DNA of 64,000 nucleotides from CAVSLM01 sp963728895 (lineage in GTDB: Bacteria > Pseudomonadota > Gammaproteobacteria > JBBQDK01), in the NCBI GenBank assembly GCA_963728895.1, contig CAVSLM010000002.1, positions 248,001 to 312,000 of the forward strand. Reading direction: 5' to 3'. The notes beneath the pieces were generated by a model. It was not told the DNA's origin, made no database searches, and saw only the letters and a program-made list of their open reading frames with translations. Position numbers and translations under genes: made by a program. Shown in pieces: positions 1 through 9,192 of the stretch (its first letter is position 1; every line of letters starts with the position of its first letter).

Positions 1-606
1 CTTGGGCTCGCGGTTGCGCTGCATTCCGGAAGCGGACTCTCCTGGACGGCAAGCCTCGAACATGCCCTGTCGCTTGGCGTCTCGGCCCAGACCACCACCG
101 GCTTTTCCACCCTGCCGGTGGGCACGTTGGACAACACGGCGAAGCTGATCCTAATCTTGTCGATGATCCTTGGGGGCTGCGTGGGCTCCACGGCGGGCGG
201 CGTGAAGATGCTGCGGGTGCTCATCGTGTTGCAGCTGATTCGACTGGCGGTACGTCGCACGTCAATGACCAGTCATGCGGTGCTGGTGCCGCGACTCGAC
301 GGGCGGACGCTGGAGGACGAAGAGCTGATCCGTGTCCTGCTGCTGATCGCCCTGTTCGCCGCCGTCGTGGCGGGGTCGTGGCTGGTGTTCGTCGGCTTTG
401 GATACCCGCCGCTCGACGCGCTGTTCGAGGTGGTATCGGCAACCGCCACCGTGGGACTTTCCACCGGCGTGACCGGGGTCGGGCTGCCGGATGCGCTCAA
501 GCTGGTGTTGTGCATGGACATGCTGCTCGGGCGTGTCGAGGTGTTCGCGCTGCTGGTGCTGCTCTATCCTGGCACCTGGCTCGGCAAACGGATGGCGAAT
601 TCATGA
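1..606 (+). CDS. trkH: Trk potassium uptake channel subunit TrkH, C-terminal part (5' end outside window)
   Basis: Integral membrane channel subunit that moves K+ inward with the cytoplasmic regulator TrkA. The frame is open from base 1, so the N-terminus is missing. Visible are a pore-loop signature (TTTGFST, about residues 33-39 of the fragment), the conserved GGCVGSTAGGVKMLR segment after it, and a last pore repeat (TATVGLSTG) before the final hydrophobic helix. These are family hallmarks of TrkH/KtrB channels. The stop overlaps the trkA start (ATGA), so the two genes are translationally coupled. About 201 residues are present out of a usual length near 480. The TrkH family is certain; the KtrB subtype cannot be fully excluded. 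Confidence 0.93.
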   Translation, partial: LGLAVALHSGSGLSWTASLEHALSLGVSAQTTTGFSTLPVGTLDNTAKLILILSMILGGCVGSTAGGVKMLRVLIVLQLIRLAVRRTSMTSHAVLVPRLDGRTLEDEELIRVLLLIALFAAVVAGSWLVFVGFGYPPLDALFEVVSATATVGLSTGVTGVGLPDALKLVLCMDMLLGRVEVFALLVLLYPGTWLGKRMANS

Positions 607-1262
607 GAGCGGTTTTCATCGGAGCGGGTTCGATCGCGGTCATGGCGGCGCGCATTCTGATCGGGCGCGGCCACGAGGTGGTGCTGATCGAGCGCGACCG
701 CAAGCGCATCGAAGCACTCGGCGAAGAGCTCGACTGCGGCTTCCTGCACGGCGACGGCAGTAAGCCGGCAATCCTGCGTGAAGCCGACCCCGGCCACACC
801 GACGTGCTGTTCTGTATTTCCAGCAACGATCAGGCGAACATCATCGCCAGCCTCATCGCACGGTCGCAGGGCTTCGCGCGGGTAGTGACCAAGATCGAGG
901 ATCCGGAGTTCGAGCACATCTGCATCGAGCTGGGACTGGACAGCACCATCATCCCCGCGCGCACCATCGGGCGTTTTCTGGCGGACATGGTGGAAGGCCA
1001 GGATCCCCTCGAGCTCTCGACCATGATCAGGGACGAGGCCTGGGCGTTCTCGTTCGTCGCCCGCAGCGAGGACGAAAAGCCGGTGGAAGAGCTGGAGCTG
1101 CCCGAAAGCACCCGGGTGGTGTGCCTGTACCGGGACAATCGCCTGATCGTGCCCGGCGAAGACACATCGCTGGTGGCGAAGGACGAGGTCGTCCTGATCA
1201 CCAACCGCAAGCACCTGCGCGAGCTGCGCGAGCGCTGGGGCGCGCCGGGCGGCGGGCTCTAG
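603..1262 (+). CDS. trkA: TrkA-family NAD-binding potassium uptake regulator
   Basis: Cytoplasmic gating subunit that binds nucleotide through an RCK/KTN domain and controls TrkH. At 219 residues it has one Rossmann domain (start VFIGAGSIAVMAARIL, acidic residue after strand 2 in VVLIERD) and one TrkA_C domain (about residues 140-219, ending VVLITNRKHL). It is therefore the short KtrA/TrkA-like form, not the roughly 458-residue duplicated E. coli TrkA. The ATG overlaps the trkH stop. In-frame codons further upstream lie inside trkH and were not used. The second glycine pair of the usual GxGxxG is GAGSIA here, which is tolerated in this family. Confidence 0.92.
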   Translation: MRAVFIGAGSIAVMAARILIGRGHEVVLIERDRKRIEALGEELDCGFLHGDGSKPAILREADPGHTDVLFCISSNDQANIIASLIARSQGFARVVTKIEDPEFEHICIELGLDSTIIPARTIGRFLADMVEGQDPLELSTMIRDEAWAFSFVARSEDEKPVEELELPESTRVVCLYRDNRLIVPGEDTSLVAKDEVVLITNRKHLRELRERWGAPGGGL

Positions 1263-1300
1263 CCCGGAAATCTCACGGGGCCGCGCAAGGCATCCAGCCA
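1263..1300. repeat. REP-like element, copy 1 (CCGGAAATCTCAC box)
   Basis: Directly after the trkA stop lies CCCGGAAATCTCAC followed by a GC-rich stretch. The box is shared with six other places in the window (near 8092, 13614, 52391, 55302, 55539 and 59552), most of them just behind a gene. The palindrome that follows the box is weak in this copy, so it may be a decayed member. Confidence 0.45.
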
Positions 1301-1375
1301 TAGCGGTCTGGGAACTTCTGTCGATTCGCAATGTGCTGACGGCGTGAGCGGTGAGATGCCTGGCCCGGTGCAGAG

Positions 1376-1507
1376 CTAGTGGATCAGCCCCACGATCCCG
1401 ATGATGATCAGGTACACGGCGACGATGTAGTTGAGCAGCCGGGGCACGAGCAGGATGAGCACCCCTGCAATGAGCGCCACGATGGGTTGCACCACGATGA
1501 TGTCCAT
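1376..1507 (-). CDS. Small DUF3096-type membrane protein
   Basis: A 43-residue protein, almost wholly hydrophobic (VVQPIVALIAGVLILLVPRL then LNYIVAVYLIIIGIVGLIH). It forms two short membrane segments with a proline-arginine turn. Small proteins of this pattern are the DUF3096 family, whose function is unknown to me. An AGAAGG ribosome-binding site lies 5-6 bases before the ATG at 1507 and decides this start over longer in-frame alternatives that read into non-coding sequence. It is transcribed convergently with trkA. Confidence 0.7.
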   Translation of the reverse strand: MDIIVVQPIVALIAGVLILLVPRLLNYIVAVYLIIIGIVGLIH

Positions 1508-1679
1508 GGTCCTTCTCTCTGGAATGGATGCACGCGCCAGCCGCGTGGCGGGCGGCGGCCCCGGCGCATTCTGCACGGCGCCCCGGAAAGCCTTACCTCG
1601 CAGTGTAGCCCGACGACCGGTTGCATGCAGGGCGCCGCGACCCGATGCCCGGCGCCCCGGTGCCGGCGCGCAAAGCGCG

Positions 1680-3893
1680 TCAGGGCAGACTGGCTGTGTA
1701 GCCGAGCGAGATAAAGTACCCCGGGGAAGTGGTGAACACCGGGGCATGGGAATCGTGCCACTCCATTCCACTCTCCACCTCCAGCTTCCAGCGTTCGGAG
1801 CGCTGGCGGCTGAGGCGCAACGAGGGCTTGTACAGCGTCGCCTGCTCCGGGCCCTGCACCGCGTGCTCGACCCGCATGCGCGGGTTGGCGCGCCAGCCGT
1901 GGCGAAGCGGATAGATGCTCGTCATGGTGAGCGCCGTGGAGTCGCTGCTGCGGCCGTTGCGATAACGCACCCCGATGGTGGAAACGTCTTCCTGCCCCCA
2001 CAGGCGCTGGCCGGAGATCTGCGCAAGATAGCTGTACTCGGATCCGGTTCCGGCAGTGGCCGCGACACCCCCCGATGCAGGCGTTGCGGAAACGCTGGAC
2101 CGTTTTGCCTCACCGCTCAGTTTCCAGTGTGGGGCGAGACCCACGGTCGCACCGAGATTGACACTGCGCGCCGTGGCGGTGCGGTCGCGCGCGAACTGGC
2201 GGAGCTGATCCTCGTTGTATTCGCAGAGCAGGTCCGACAGGCGCTTCGCCGCGGTCCCGCGCAGGGCGTTGCTGGTGCTCATGCGGGGAGTCTTGTGATA
2301 GTCCAACCCCAGATTGAGCCGCACCCCGGTGAGACGCCATTCGCCGAGCAGCAGGAAAGTGTTCAACAGTCGGTAGGAGACATCGTAGTCGGCAAGAGCC
2401 GACAGTGAATGGCTGGCTCGATTGAGGTGCAGCTCCGCACCTACGGCAGCCCGGTCGGTGATCCCCTCAGTAACCTGCCGCACCGCATACAGGCTGCTTT
2501 CCCAGGGCTCGCGCGGACCACCGTTCTGGATGCTGAGTCCGTAGAAGTGGCGCTCGAGTGTCGAGGTATCACCTGTGCGCAGAGGCAATCCCGCGACTGC
2601 CGACAGTCGCCACTTGCTGTTCAGCCGGTAATTCATCAGGGCGCCGTCGAACGCTTCGGCCCACGCCACACCGGCCTGCGCCTGGCGACCGACGCGTGCC
2701 GTGAGACCCCAGGGACGGTAACCCGCGTCGAAAAACAGCGTTTTGATGTCTTCGGGGCCGCCGATGGTCGGCGCCGGGAGGTCATACACGAAGCTGCCCC
2801 CGAAGGGCGCATCGCTGCCCTTGCCCCTGCCGGGTTCGCGCAGTGCCTGCGACCAGTAGTCGAGCGCGGCATCCTCTTCGGCGTCGGCACTGTCTGCGCC
2901 GCTCTCCCGCGCGCTGTTCAGGACCATCCTGCGAAACTGCCAGTTGTGTCGCTGTTGCGCGGGCTCGATGGGCGGCGAGGTCTGCGGCTGCGCCTGCTGG
3001 ATGCTGGGGCTGGAGACGACCGGGGGCTCGGGGGTCGGCACGCCGTCCGGGCCACGCATGGTGCCAAGCCGCTGGCGCAGCGCCTCGGCTTGCGCACCGT
3101 CCGGAAAGCGGCGCAGATATCCCTGCAGCGTATCCGCGGCGCGCACGACGTCGCCCTGCGCAGCATAGGTCTGTCCCAGCAGACCCCAGGCCCGCTCCTG
3201 CGAATCCCCTTCATGCCCGGTCAGGTCGGACAGGATCCTGATGGCCGTGTCGTAGTCCCCCCGAGCCAATGCGTCACGTGCCCGCGTGAGCTCCATGGCA
3301 TCGGAGGGCTTGGACTCCTCAACAGCCACCTGGGGACGTGGTGCAGGCGCGGTCACCGGCACGGCCGGGGTCGGACGAACCGGGTGTGGCGAAGGAGGCA
3401 GCGGAGACGGCGTGGTGTTCTCGACGCGAATCGTGAGGTGCAGCGCGTCATCCTGGTGCACGATGAGCCGCACCGGGCGTTCGAAGCTCAGCCCGAGACC
3501 CGACTCGTCCTGACGGCCGCGGCGGAAGGTGATGCGGTTCAAAGGCAGTGCGGCGCTGGGTGCCCATGTCAGTGTCTCGCGATAGCCCGGCCCTCCGGGA
3601 ATCGGACCACCCGCGACGGTCGGCGCCACGCGCACCAGCAGCTCCGCGCCCGCGGGCAGCTGGCCCGGCTCCACGCGCACCGGCACCGCGAAGCTCACCC
3701 GCAGGGCCGTGGCTCCGGCAACGACTGCCATGCGCACCGATGCGATGACACGTTCCGGCACCGGCCGGGTGGACTGCGAGAGCGCCACACAAAGCAGCGC
3801 CAGCAAGCCCAGCAGCCCGAGCGTGTTGCGCACGCGCGCCGGAATCCGCCCCGCTGGCGTCACCGCTCGACCATACCTCACGCCTGTCTGCAT
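1680..3893 (-). CDS. Exported TPR protein with a C-terminal beta-barrel-like region
   Basis: A 737-residue protein. The N-terminus has basic residues followed by a hydrophobic helix (TLGLLGLLALLCVALSQS), a signal peptide or anchor. About residues 50-170 look like a beta-rich AMIN-like domain (LPLNRITFRRGRQDESGLGLSF). A Pro-rich linker follows, then a short TPR block (about 205-290: ARDALARGDYDTAIRILSDL, WGLLGQTYAAQGDVVRAADTL). From about residue 370 to the end there are alternating amphipathic strands with Trp/Tyr at turns, like an outer-membrane barrel. The start at 3893 is chosen for its GGTAAGGGT leader. The domain order (AMIN-like, TPR, barrel) suggests an envelope export or anchoring role. 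I do not recognise a named family. Confidence 0.72.
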   Translation of the reverse strand: MQTGVRYGRAVTPAGRIPARVRNTLGLLGLLALLCVALSQSTRPVPERVIASVRMAVVAGATALRVSFAVPVRVEPGQLPAGAELLVRVAPTVAGGPIPGGPGYRETLTWAPSAALPLNRITFRRGRQDESGLGLSFERPVRLIVHQDDALHLTIRVENTTPSPLPPSPHPVRPTPAVPVTAPAPRPQVAVEESKPSDAMELTRARDALARGDYDTAIRILSDLTGHEGDSQERAWGLLGQTYAAQGDVVRAADTLQGYLRRFPDGAQAEALRQRLGTMRGPDGVPTPEPPVVSSPSIQQAQPQTSPPIEPAQQRHNWQFRRMVLNSARESGADSADAEEDAALDYWSQALREPGRGKGSDAPFGGSFVYDLPAPTIGGPEDIKTLFFDAGYRPWGLTARVGRQAQAGVAWAEAFDGALMNYRLNSKWRLSAVAGLPLRTGDTSTLERHFYGLSIQNGGPREPWESSLYAVRQVTEGITDRAAVGAELHLNRASHSLSALADYDVSYRLLNTFLLLGEWRLTGVRLNLGLDYHKTPRMSTSNALRGTAAKRLSDLLCEYNEDQLRQFARDRTATARSVNLGATVGLAPHWKLSGEAKRSSVSATPASGGVAATAGTGSEYSYLAQISGQRLWGQEDVSTIGVRYRNGRSSDSTALTMTSIYPLRHGWRANPRMRVEHAVQGPEQATLYKPSLRLSRQRSERWKLEVESGMEWHDSHAPVFTTSPGYFISLGYTASLP

Positions 3894-4159
3894 ACCCTTA
3901 CCCGGGCGACTCTGCGCACCGCAGCAAACCGCGGCCCCTGATGGCCGGGTTGCTGCTCCCACCTCATGCCCGGCAGACCGGGCCGGAAGTTGCCAGACGG
4001 TAACGGCAGCGCCCTGCCCTGTACCGCGATGCGGTTCACACGGTTTGTGCCATCCCGTTCCCATCCCGCGCCTCTGCACGGCGTGTCCTGCCCACGTATA
4101 CTTGTGCAGGACACGCCGGCCCGGCGTGCCGCGAACCCCGTCGCATTCCAAGGATTTTC

Positions 4160-5608
4160 ATGACTGCAATTCCCTGGTTCGATCCTACCGCCCGGCGCTT
4201 TCCACAACAGGCGCCCGAGGTCGACTATTGGTCGTTGCGCATCGAGGACTCCTGGGAGGAGGCGCTGACCGTGCGCCAGGGCATCGTGCAGCCGCTCTTC
4301 ACCGGGCAGCGCAGCGGCGCGATGGTCAACGTGATCGACGGCGGCGGATGCGGCTATGCCGCGACCTCCGATCTCTCCCCTGCGGGTCTGGCCGCAGCCG
4401 CCGAGCGCGCGCGGCGCTGGGCGCACAGCAGCGCGGCACACACGCTGCTGGACGTGGGCGTGCTACCCCGTGCCAGCGGCTCGGGCGACTACCGCACGCC
4501 GGTCATCGAGCGCTGGGACAGCGTGCCCCTGAACGACAAGGTGAGCCTGCTGCAGGACGCATGCGCGGCCCTGCGCACCGACCCGCGCATCGTCGACTGG
4601 CTGGCGACACTGCGCTATCGCCGCACGCGCACGCTGCTGCTTACCAGCGCAGGGGCGCAAATCGTCCAGGAGCTGGAATTCATCCATCCGGGACTGCTTG
4701 CAGTGGCGAATGAGGGCTCCGAGACCCAGCAGCGCAGCGGTGGCGGCTGGGACGTCGCGCGCCAGGGCGGCCTCGAGCAGCTGGCACGCGTAGGGTTCCC
4801 CGACCAAGCCGCGCGTCTTGCCGCCGAAGCGCTGGAGTTGCTCACGGCGCCGGAATGTCCTTCCGGGCGCATGGACCTGGTGCTGATGCCGGCACAGATG
4901 GTGCTGCAGATTCACGAGAGCATCGGTCATCCGCTGGAGCTCGATCGCATACTCGGCGATGAGCGCAACTACGCGGGCACCAGCTTCGTCACCCTCGACA
5001 TGTTCGGCAGCTATCGCTACGGCTCGGAGCTGCTCAACGTCACGTTCGATCCCGGCCCGGCCGAGGAGCTGGCGAGCTACGGCTATGACGATGAAGGTAC
5101 GCGCGCCGAGCGCGTGCATCTGATCCGCGACGGCATATTGCAGCGCCCGTTGGGTGGGGCCTCCTCGCAGGCGCGCAGCGGGCTGCCCGCGACCGCCAAT
5201 GCCCGCGCCTGCGCCTGGAACCGCCCACCCATCGACCGCATGGCCAATCTCAATCTGGAGCCCGGGGAATGTACGCTGCAGGAGCTGATCGGTGCCGTGG
5301 AGAGCGGCGTGCTCATGGATACCAACCGCTCCTGGTCCATCGACGACTCGCGCAACAAGTTTCAGTTCGGATGCGAGCTCGGCCGGCGCATCGAAAACGG
5401 CGAGCTCAAGGGCCTGGTGCGCAACCCCAACTACCGCGGAATCTCCGCAACCTTCTGGCGCAACCTGACCGGGGTGGGCGATCTTGCCAGCTTCGAAGTT
5501 CGCGGCGTCACCAACTGCGGCAAGGGTGAGCCGAACCAGGCGATTTACGTCGGACACGCCTCTTCCCCCTGCCGCTTCCGCGATGTGGAGGTATTTGGCG
5601 GTGAATGA
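4160..5608 (+). CDS. tldD: TldD-type zinc metalloprotease
   Basis: Catalytic subunit of the TldD/TldE (PmbA) protease, which trims peptides such as microcins and modified RiPP precursors in the cytoplasm. The 482 residues carry the zinc motif HESIGHPLELDR (His252, Glu253, His257), as in the HExxxH active site of the family. The family's third ligand cysteine is at about residue 453 (TNCGKGEPNQ). The start ATG is preceded by AAGGA. The gene is followed at once by its non-catalytic partner, whose start lies inside the last codons of tldD. No RiPP precursor was recognised beside the pair, so the substrate is unknown. Confidence 0.93.
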   Translation: MTAIPWFDPTARRFPQQAPEVDYWSLRIEDSWEEALTVRQGIVQPLFTGQRSGAMVNVIDGGGCGYAATSDLSPAGLAAAAERARRWAHSSAAHTLLDVGVLPRASGSGDYRTPVIERWDSVPLNDKVSLLQDACAALRTDPRIVDWLATLRYRRTRTLLLTSAGAQIVQELEFIHPGLLAVANEGSETQQRSGGGWDVARQGGLEQLARVGFPDQAARLAAEALELLTAPECPSGRMDLVLMPAQMVLQIHESIGHPLELDRILGDERNYAGTSFVTLDMFGSYRYGSELLNVTFDPGPAEELASYGYDDEGTRAERVHLIRDGILQRPLGGASSQARSGLPATANARACAWNRPPIDRMANLNLEPGECTLQELIGAVESGVLMDTNRSWSIDDSRNKFQFGCELGRRIENGELKGLVRNPNYRGISATFWRNLTGVGDLASFEVRGVTNCGKGEPNQAIYVGHASSPCRFRDVEVFGGE

Positions 5609-6929
5609 TGTGCGGCCGGAAGCGTTCTTCACTCTGGTTCAGCGGCTATCCCAGGAGCTGGTCGGCCAGGAGGTATTGCTGGGGAGCCTCGCCGGCGAGG
5701 TCTCCGATTTCGTGCGCCTCAACCACAATCGTGTGCGCCAGGCGGGCACCGTGCGCCAGTACACGCTGCAGCTCGACCTCATCGAGGGGCAACGTCATGC
5801 CTGCGGCGAGTGCGACCTGAGCGGGGACGACAAGGCCGACGCACTGCGTCTGGCCCGATTGCTCGGGCTATTGCGCGAACAGCGCGCGCAGCTTCCCGAA
5901 GATCCCCATCTGCTGTACGCCACCGAAGCTCACGAGATCGTGCGGCAACCTGCGCACGAAGTGATCGCGAGCGAACAAGCCCTGGAGCAGTTGATACGCA
6001 GCGCCGGAGACCTGGACCTGGTGGGGATATGGGCAAGCGGCACGATCGTCCACGGCTTTGCCAGCTCCCTCGGACATTGCGACTGGCATGAGACGGCGAG
6101 CTTCAACCTCGACTGGAGCTGCTATCTTGCAGCCGACAAGGCGGTGAAACTCGGCTATGCGGGACAGTCCTGGGACCCCCAGGTCCTGGAGCGCAAGTTG
6201 GACGCCGCTCGCGAACAGATCGAGGTGCTGGCGCGGCCGGCGCGCACCCTGACCCCGGGCGGCTACCGCACCTATCTCGCACCTCGCGCTTTGGAGGAAA
6301 TCCTCGGCATGATGTCGTGGGGAGGATTCGGGCTGAAGAGTCATCGCACGGCGCAGACGCCGCTGCTGAAGATGGTCCGGGACGGGTGGAACCTGCATCC
6401 TTCCTTCACCCTGATCGAGAACCATGCCGGAGGACTGACTCCGCCTTTTACCGATCGCGGCTTCCGCAAGCCTGCGGCGGTGACGCTGATCGAGAACGGA
6501 CGCTATCGCGACTGCCTGGTGAGTCCGCGCAGCGCACGCGAATATGGCGCCGAGGTAAACTGCGCAGGCGAAATTCCCGAGTCCCTGGATCTCGCGGGCG
6601 GGGACATTGCGCCCGATGAGATTCTCGCCGCATTGGACACGGGGATTTATGTCAATGCGCTATGGTATTGCAACTTCTCGGATCGCAATCACTGTCGCAT
6701 CACAGGCATGACCCGCTTCGCCTGCTTCTGGGTCGAGAACGGCGCCATCGTGGCACCCATCGGCGTGATGCGCTTCGACGACAGCGTGTACCGCATGCTG
6801 GGCAGCGAGTTGCAGGGCTTCACGCGCGAGCGCGAGCTGCTCGTCGACCCTGGCACCTATCAGCAGCGCACCACGGCCAGCGCGCGCCTGCCCGGCGCGC
6901 TGATCGGTGATTTTCGGCTCACGCTATAG
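5601..6929 (+). CDS. pmbA: PmbA/TldE family protease partner subunit
   Basis: Second subunit of the TldD/TldE heterodimer. At 442 residues it has the family fold but no HExxxH motif at the equivalent position (the segment PALEEILGMMSWGGF-like region replaces it), as expected of TldE. The conserved segment TDRGFRKPAAVTLIENG is present. The GTG at 5601 is preferred because GGAGG stands 9 bases upstream; an ATG at 5583 would add six residues. It overlaps tldD by 8 bases, so the subunits are co-translated. The C-terminal half (RITGMTRFACFWVENG) matches the family pattern of a domain presented to the partner. Confidence 0.88.
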   Translation: MNDVRPEAFFTLVQRLSQELVGQEVLLGSLAGEVSDFVRLNHNRVRQAGTVRQYTLQLDLIEGQRHACGECDLSGDDKADALRLARLLGLLREQRAQLPEDPHLLYATEAHEIVRQPAHEVIASEQALEQLIRSAGDLDLVGIWASGTIVHGFASSLGHCDWHETASFNLDWSCYLAADKAVKLGYAGQSWDPQVLERKLDAAREQIEVLARPARTLTPGGYRTYLAPRALEEILGMMSWGGFGLKSHRTAQTPLLKMVRDGWNLHPSFTLIENHAGGLTPPFTDRGFRKPAAVTLIENGRYRDCLVSPRSAREYGAEVNCAGEIPESLDLAGGDIAPDEILAALDTGIYVNALWYCNFSDRNHCRITGMTRFACFWVENGAIVAPIGVMRFDDSVYRMLGSELQGFTRERELLVDPGTYQQRTTASARLPGALIGDFRLTL

Positions 6930-6946
6930 GAACGAAGGGTGCCACA

Positions 6947-6977
6947 TCGACACCCGTGCAATATTCCTGTGTATAAT
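6947..6977 (+). promoter_or_regulatory. Possible sigma-70 promoter of gpmA
   Basis: A perfect TATAAT at 6972-6977 has TCGACA (5 of 6 to TTGACA) at 6947-6952, with a spacer of 19 bases, longer than optimal. It lies 235 bases before gpmA, leaving a long leader in which I see no recognisable riboswitch. Confidence 0.4.
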
Positions 6978-7211
6978 GCAGCCTCCACCGTTGCATTGCG
7001 CCAACGCCCCCGCTCAAAGCACTACGGGCATGATTTCGACCTTCGCGCCATCGGACTTGCCGCACACTCGCGTTGCCGCAGGTGTGTCGTGAGCGCGCGC
7101 TTTTCGGCGCAGGTCGCGTCTGTTGCGGCGCCGCGCACCGGTTCGCGCCTCGTTGACAGATCGTCGCCTCCACCGACATCCCCTACCCGGCGTCACCCCA
7201 GGAGCTCCTCC

Positions 7212-7952
7212 ATGATCAAAGTCGTCTTTCTGCGCCATGGCCAGAGTGCCTGGAATCTCGAGAACCGCTTCACCGGCTGGACCGACGTTGACCTTTCGGC
7301 GCGCGGCACCGGGGAGGCGCAGTTCGCCGGACGCCTGCTCAAGGAACACGGCTATGTCTTCGATCACTCCATCACCTCCGTGCTCAAGCGATCGATCCGC
7401 ACGCTGTGGATCGTGCTCGACGTGATGGACTTGATGTGGCTGCCGGTGGACAAGGACTGGCGGCTGAACGAACGCCACTACGGCGCGCTGCAGGGCATGA
7501 ACAAGCACGAGGTCGCGCAACGCTACGGCGCCGAGCAGGTGCACCAGTGGCGGCGCGGCTTCAGCGTGCGCCCCCCACTGCTCGAGGAGACTGATCCGCG
7601 TCATCCGCGCTTCGATCCACGCTATCACATCGACCGCGAGCGCCTGCCGGCCGCCGAGTCGCTGGAAGACACCATGGTGCGGGTGGCCGACTACTGGGAC
7701 GAGTCGGTCATCCCCAGGATGCGCGAAGGGCGGAAGATCCTCATCGTGGCCCACGGCAACAGCCTGCGGGCGCTCATCAAGAAGCTCGATGGCGTGTCCG
7801 ACGAGGACATCATGGAACTCAACATCCCGACCGGCATTCCGCTGGTCTATGAATTCGACGAGCAGCTCGCAGTGACCCGCCACTACTATCTTGCCGACGA
7901 AGAGCAGGTCCGCCACGCCATCGAGGAAGTGGTGCAGCAAACCGTCGCCTGA
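7212..7952 (+). CDS. gpmA: 2,3-bisphosphoglycerate-dependent phosphoglycerate mutase
   Basis: Interconverts 3- and 2-phosphoglycerate in glycolysis and gluconeogenesis. The 246 residues match the dPGM length. The phosphohistidine motif LRHGQSAWN is at the start (His9), the general acid region LNERHYGALQG puts Glu at about 87, and the second histidine motif VAHGNSLRALIK is near residue 181. The start ATG follows an AGGAGC sequence. It is a single gene, with a convergent small membrane gene downstream. The segment KRSIRTLWIVLDVMDLMWLPV matches the family core. I am confident in the enzyme class. Confidence 0.95.
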   Translation: MIKVVFLRHGQSAWNLENRFTGWTDVDLSARGTGEAQFAGRLLKEHGYVFDHSITSVLKRSIRTLWIVLDVMDLMWLPVDKDWRLNERHYGALQGMNKHEVAQRYGAEQVHQWRRGFSVRPPLLEETDPRHPRFDPRYHIDRERLPAAESLEDTMVRVADYWDESVIPRMREGRKILIVAHGNSLRALIKKLDGVSDEDIMELNIPTGIPLVYEFDEQLAVTRHYYLADEEQVRHAIEEVVQQTVA

Positions 7953-8060
7953 TCGCACGACCCGTTTCGATTGGGCCGCGGGCGCCCGGTGGCACCGTTC
8001 ACCCGAGCTCGTCCCGCATCCCACTCAGGCCTCTGCCGCACTGCCGTTTCACCGCGCTGC

Positions 8061-8107
8061 GGCTGCGAACTTCGCCGGCTCCCGGGATGCTGGTGGGATT
8101 TCCGGGC
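8061..8107 (-). repeat. REP-like element, copy 2 (reverse orientation)
   Basis: The 47 bases match the inner end of the longer repeats at 52391-52528 and 55411-55553. They contain GGCTCCCGGGATGCTGG, a near-palindrome, next to GGTGGGATTTCCGGGCT, the reverse complement of the shared CCGGAAATCTCACC box. It sits between the convergent gpmA and the small membrane gene at 8107. Confidence 0.6.
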
Positions 8108-8310
8108 TAGCGGAAAGCCTCGCCCGGTCGCACACCCAGCGACTTGAGAATGATCGCCAGCGGGCAAAAACCCGTGAACGCCGACTGCAGCAGATTCAAG
8201 CCGACGAAAGCGGTGAGCCACAGCCAGTAGGGCGAGTGCCAATAGGCCAAGGCTACCGATACGAGGATCACCGCGCCCGCGAAGGCCAGCACCAGACGAT
8301 CGATGGTCAT
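8107..8310 (-). CDS. DUF2892-type small inner-membrane protein
   Basis: A 67-residue protein with two membrane helices (LVLAFAGAVILVSVALAYW and WLTAFVGLNLLQSAFTGFCPL) and the ending CPLAIILKSLGVRPG. This is the pattern of the DUF2892/YgaP-like membrane domain, often found near rhodanese or sulfur genes. No rhodanese domain is present here. The GAGAGGAAG ribosome-binding site upstream of the ATG at 8310 decides the short form over a longer in-frame extension. Function is unproven; the family call rests on the FTGFCPL motif. Confidence 0.82.
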   Translation of the reverse strand: MTIDRLVLAFAGAVILVSVALAYWHSPYWLWLTAFVGLNLLQSAFTGFCPLAIILKSLGVRPGEAFR

Positions 8311-8669
8311 ATCGAACTTCCTCTCCGGGATGCCGCCCGGACTCTGGAAAACCAGCCGTAGCATACCGTTGTTGACGGCGCACTGGCAAAGCCCGCGCCG
8401 AACCGCTTGCGTGGGCGAAATGCCTTCACTTTCGCCAGTTACAACGCGGATCCGAACCGCATCCGACAACTTCTCGGGAGTCGCGAACGCGCCCGATCGC
8501 CGGACACCGAAGCTTCGCCCTTGACCGTGCATGCCGTGCCCGGCACGCCAGCGGTTGAATCGCGCGCAGCAAACTTCTAACATGTGCGCGCGCTGCAGCT
8601 GCACACTGTTGCATGCGCATTCGCGGGGGGCCGCGCAGCGCGCGGGAGGCTGATGTCGAGGGAAGAGGG
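8311..8669. other. Intergenic stretch without a recognised gene
   Basis: About 360 bases between divergent genes. It should hold promoters for both the small membrane protein and the helical protein at 8670. No clear -10/-35 pair, RNA gene or repeat was seen. Confidence 0.4.
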
Positions 8670-9080
8670 ATGACGAGCCTGTACCATGATCTCAGGAACG
8701 CGTTGCAGGGCTTGAAGGAGTTTTTGGATTCCAATCACAACGCCGTCGAACCGGGCCTGCGCGCCTTCGCCTCTGTAGTCCCGCAGGCCCGCCACCTGGT
8801 CAAGAGCCTCGCCTATCTGTTGGAGAACCTGCAGCACACCCTGCAGGCACTCGAACCGGGCGCACTGTCGGCACCGACGGAAATCGCAGAGTTCACCCGC
8901 CAGATCGAGCAGGTGTTGCACGCCGCGGGCAAGCTGCTGCCCGATGGGCCGGACACCGTCGACGACGTGCTCAGCATGACCCGCGTGATCAACGATCTGC
9001 CGGCACTCGGCGAGCTGCGGACCGAGCTCGGAGGATTGATAGACAGCATACTCGGGCACCTGCGTACGCTGGGGGCTTGA
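8670..9080 (+). CDS. Small helical protein of unknown function
   Basis: A 136-residue soluble protein without signal peptide or membrane segment. It is rich in Leu, Glu and Ala and predicted to be mostly amphipathic helices (LRNALQGLKEFLD, LVKSLAYLLENLQHTLQALE, FTRQIEQVLHAAGKLLPDG). The ATG at 8670 follows GAGGGAAGAGGG, which favours it over an ATG 57 bases earlier. It lies upstream of a LysM protein in the same direction with a gap of about 110 bases. I do not recognise the family. Confidence 0.6.
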   Translation: MTSLYHDLRNALQGLKEFLDSNHNAVEPGLRAFASVVPQARHLVKSLAYLLENLQHTLQALEPGALSAPTEIAEFTRQIEQVLHAAGKLLPDGPDTVDDVLSMTRVINDLPALGELRTELGGLIDSILGHLRTLGA

Positions 9081-9192
9081 AGCTCCGGCGGCGCAAACGG
9101 TCCGACCCGGCACGAGGGGGCCACAGGTGAGAAGGAAGCGCCAGGCGCGAGCGATCCCGTCACAAAGCGCCGCATGCGAAGCGGTGCGCACG

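Noticed and set aside
6978..7211. Riboswitch in the long gpmA leader
   Set aside because: I looked for conserved hairpin cores and saw none; the leader is simply unexplained.
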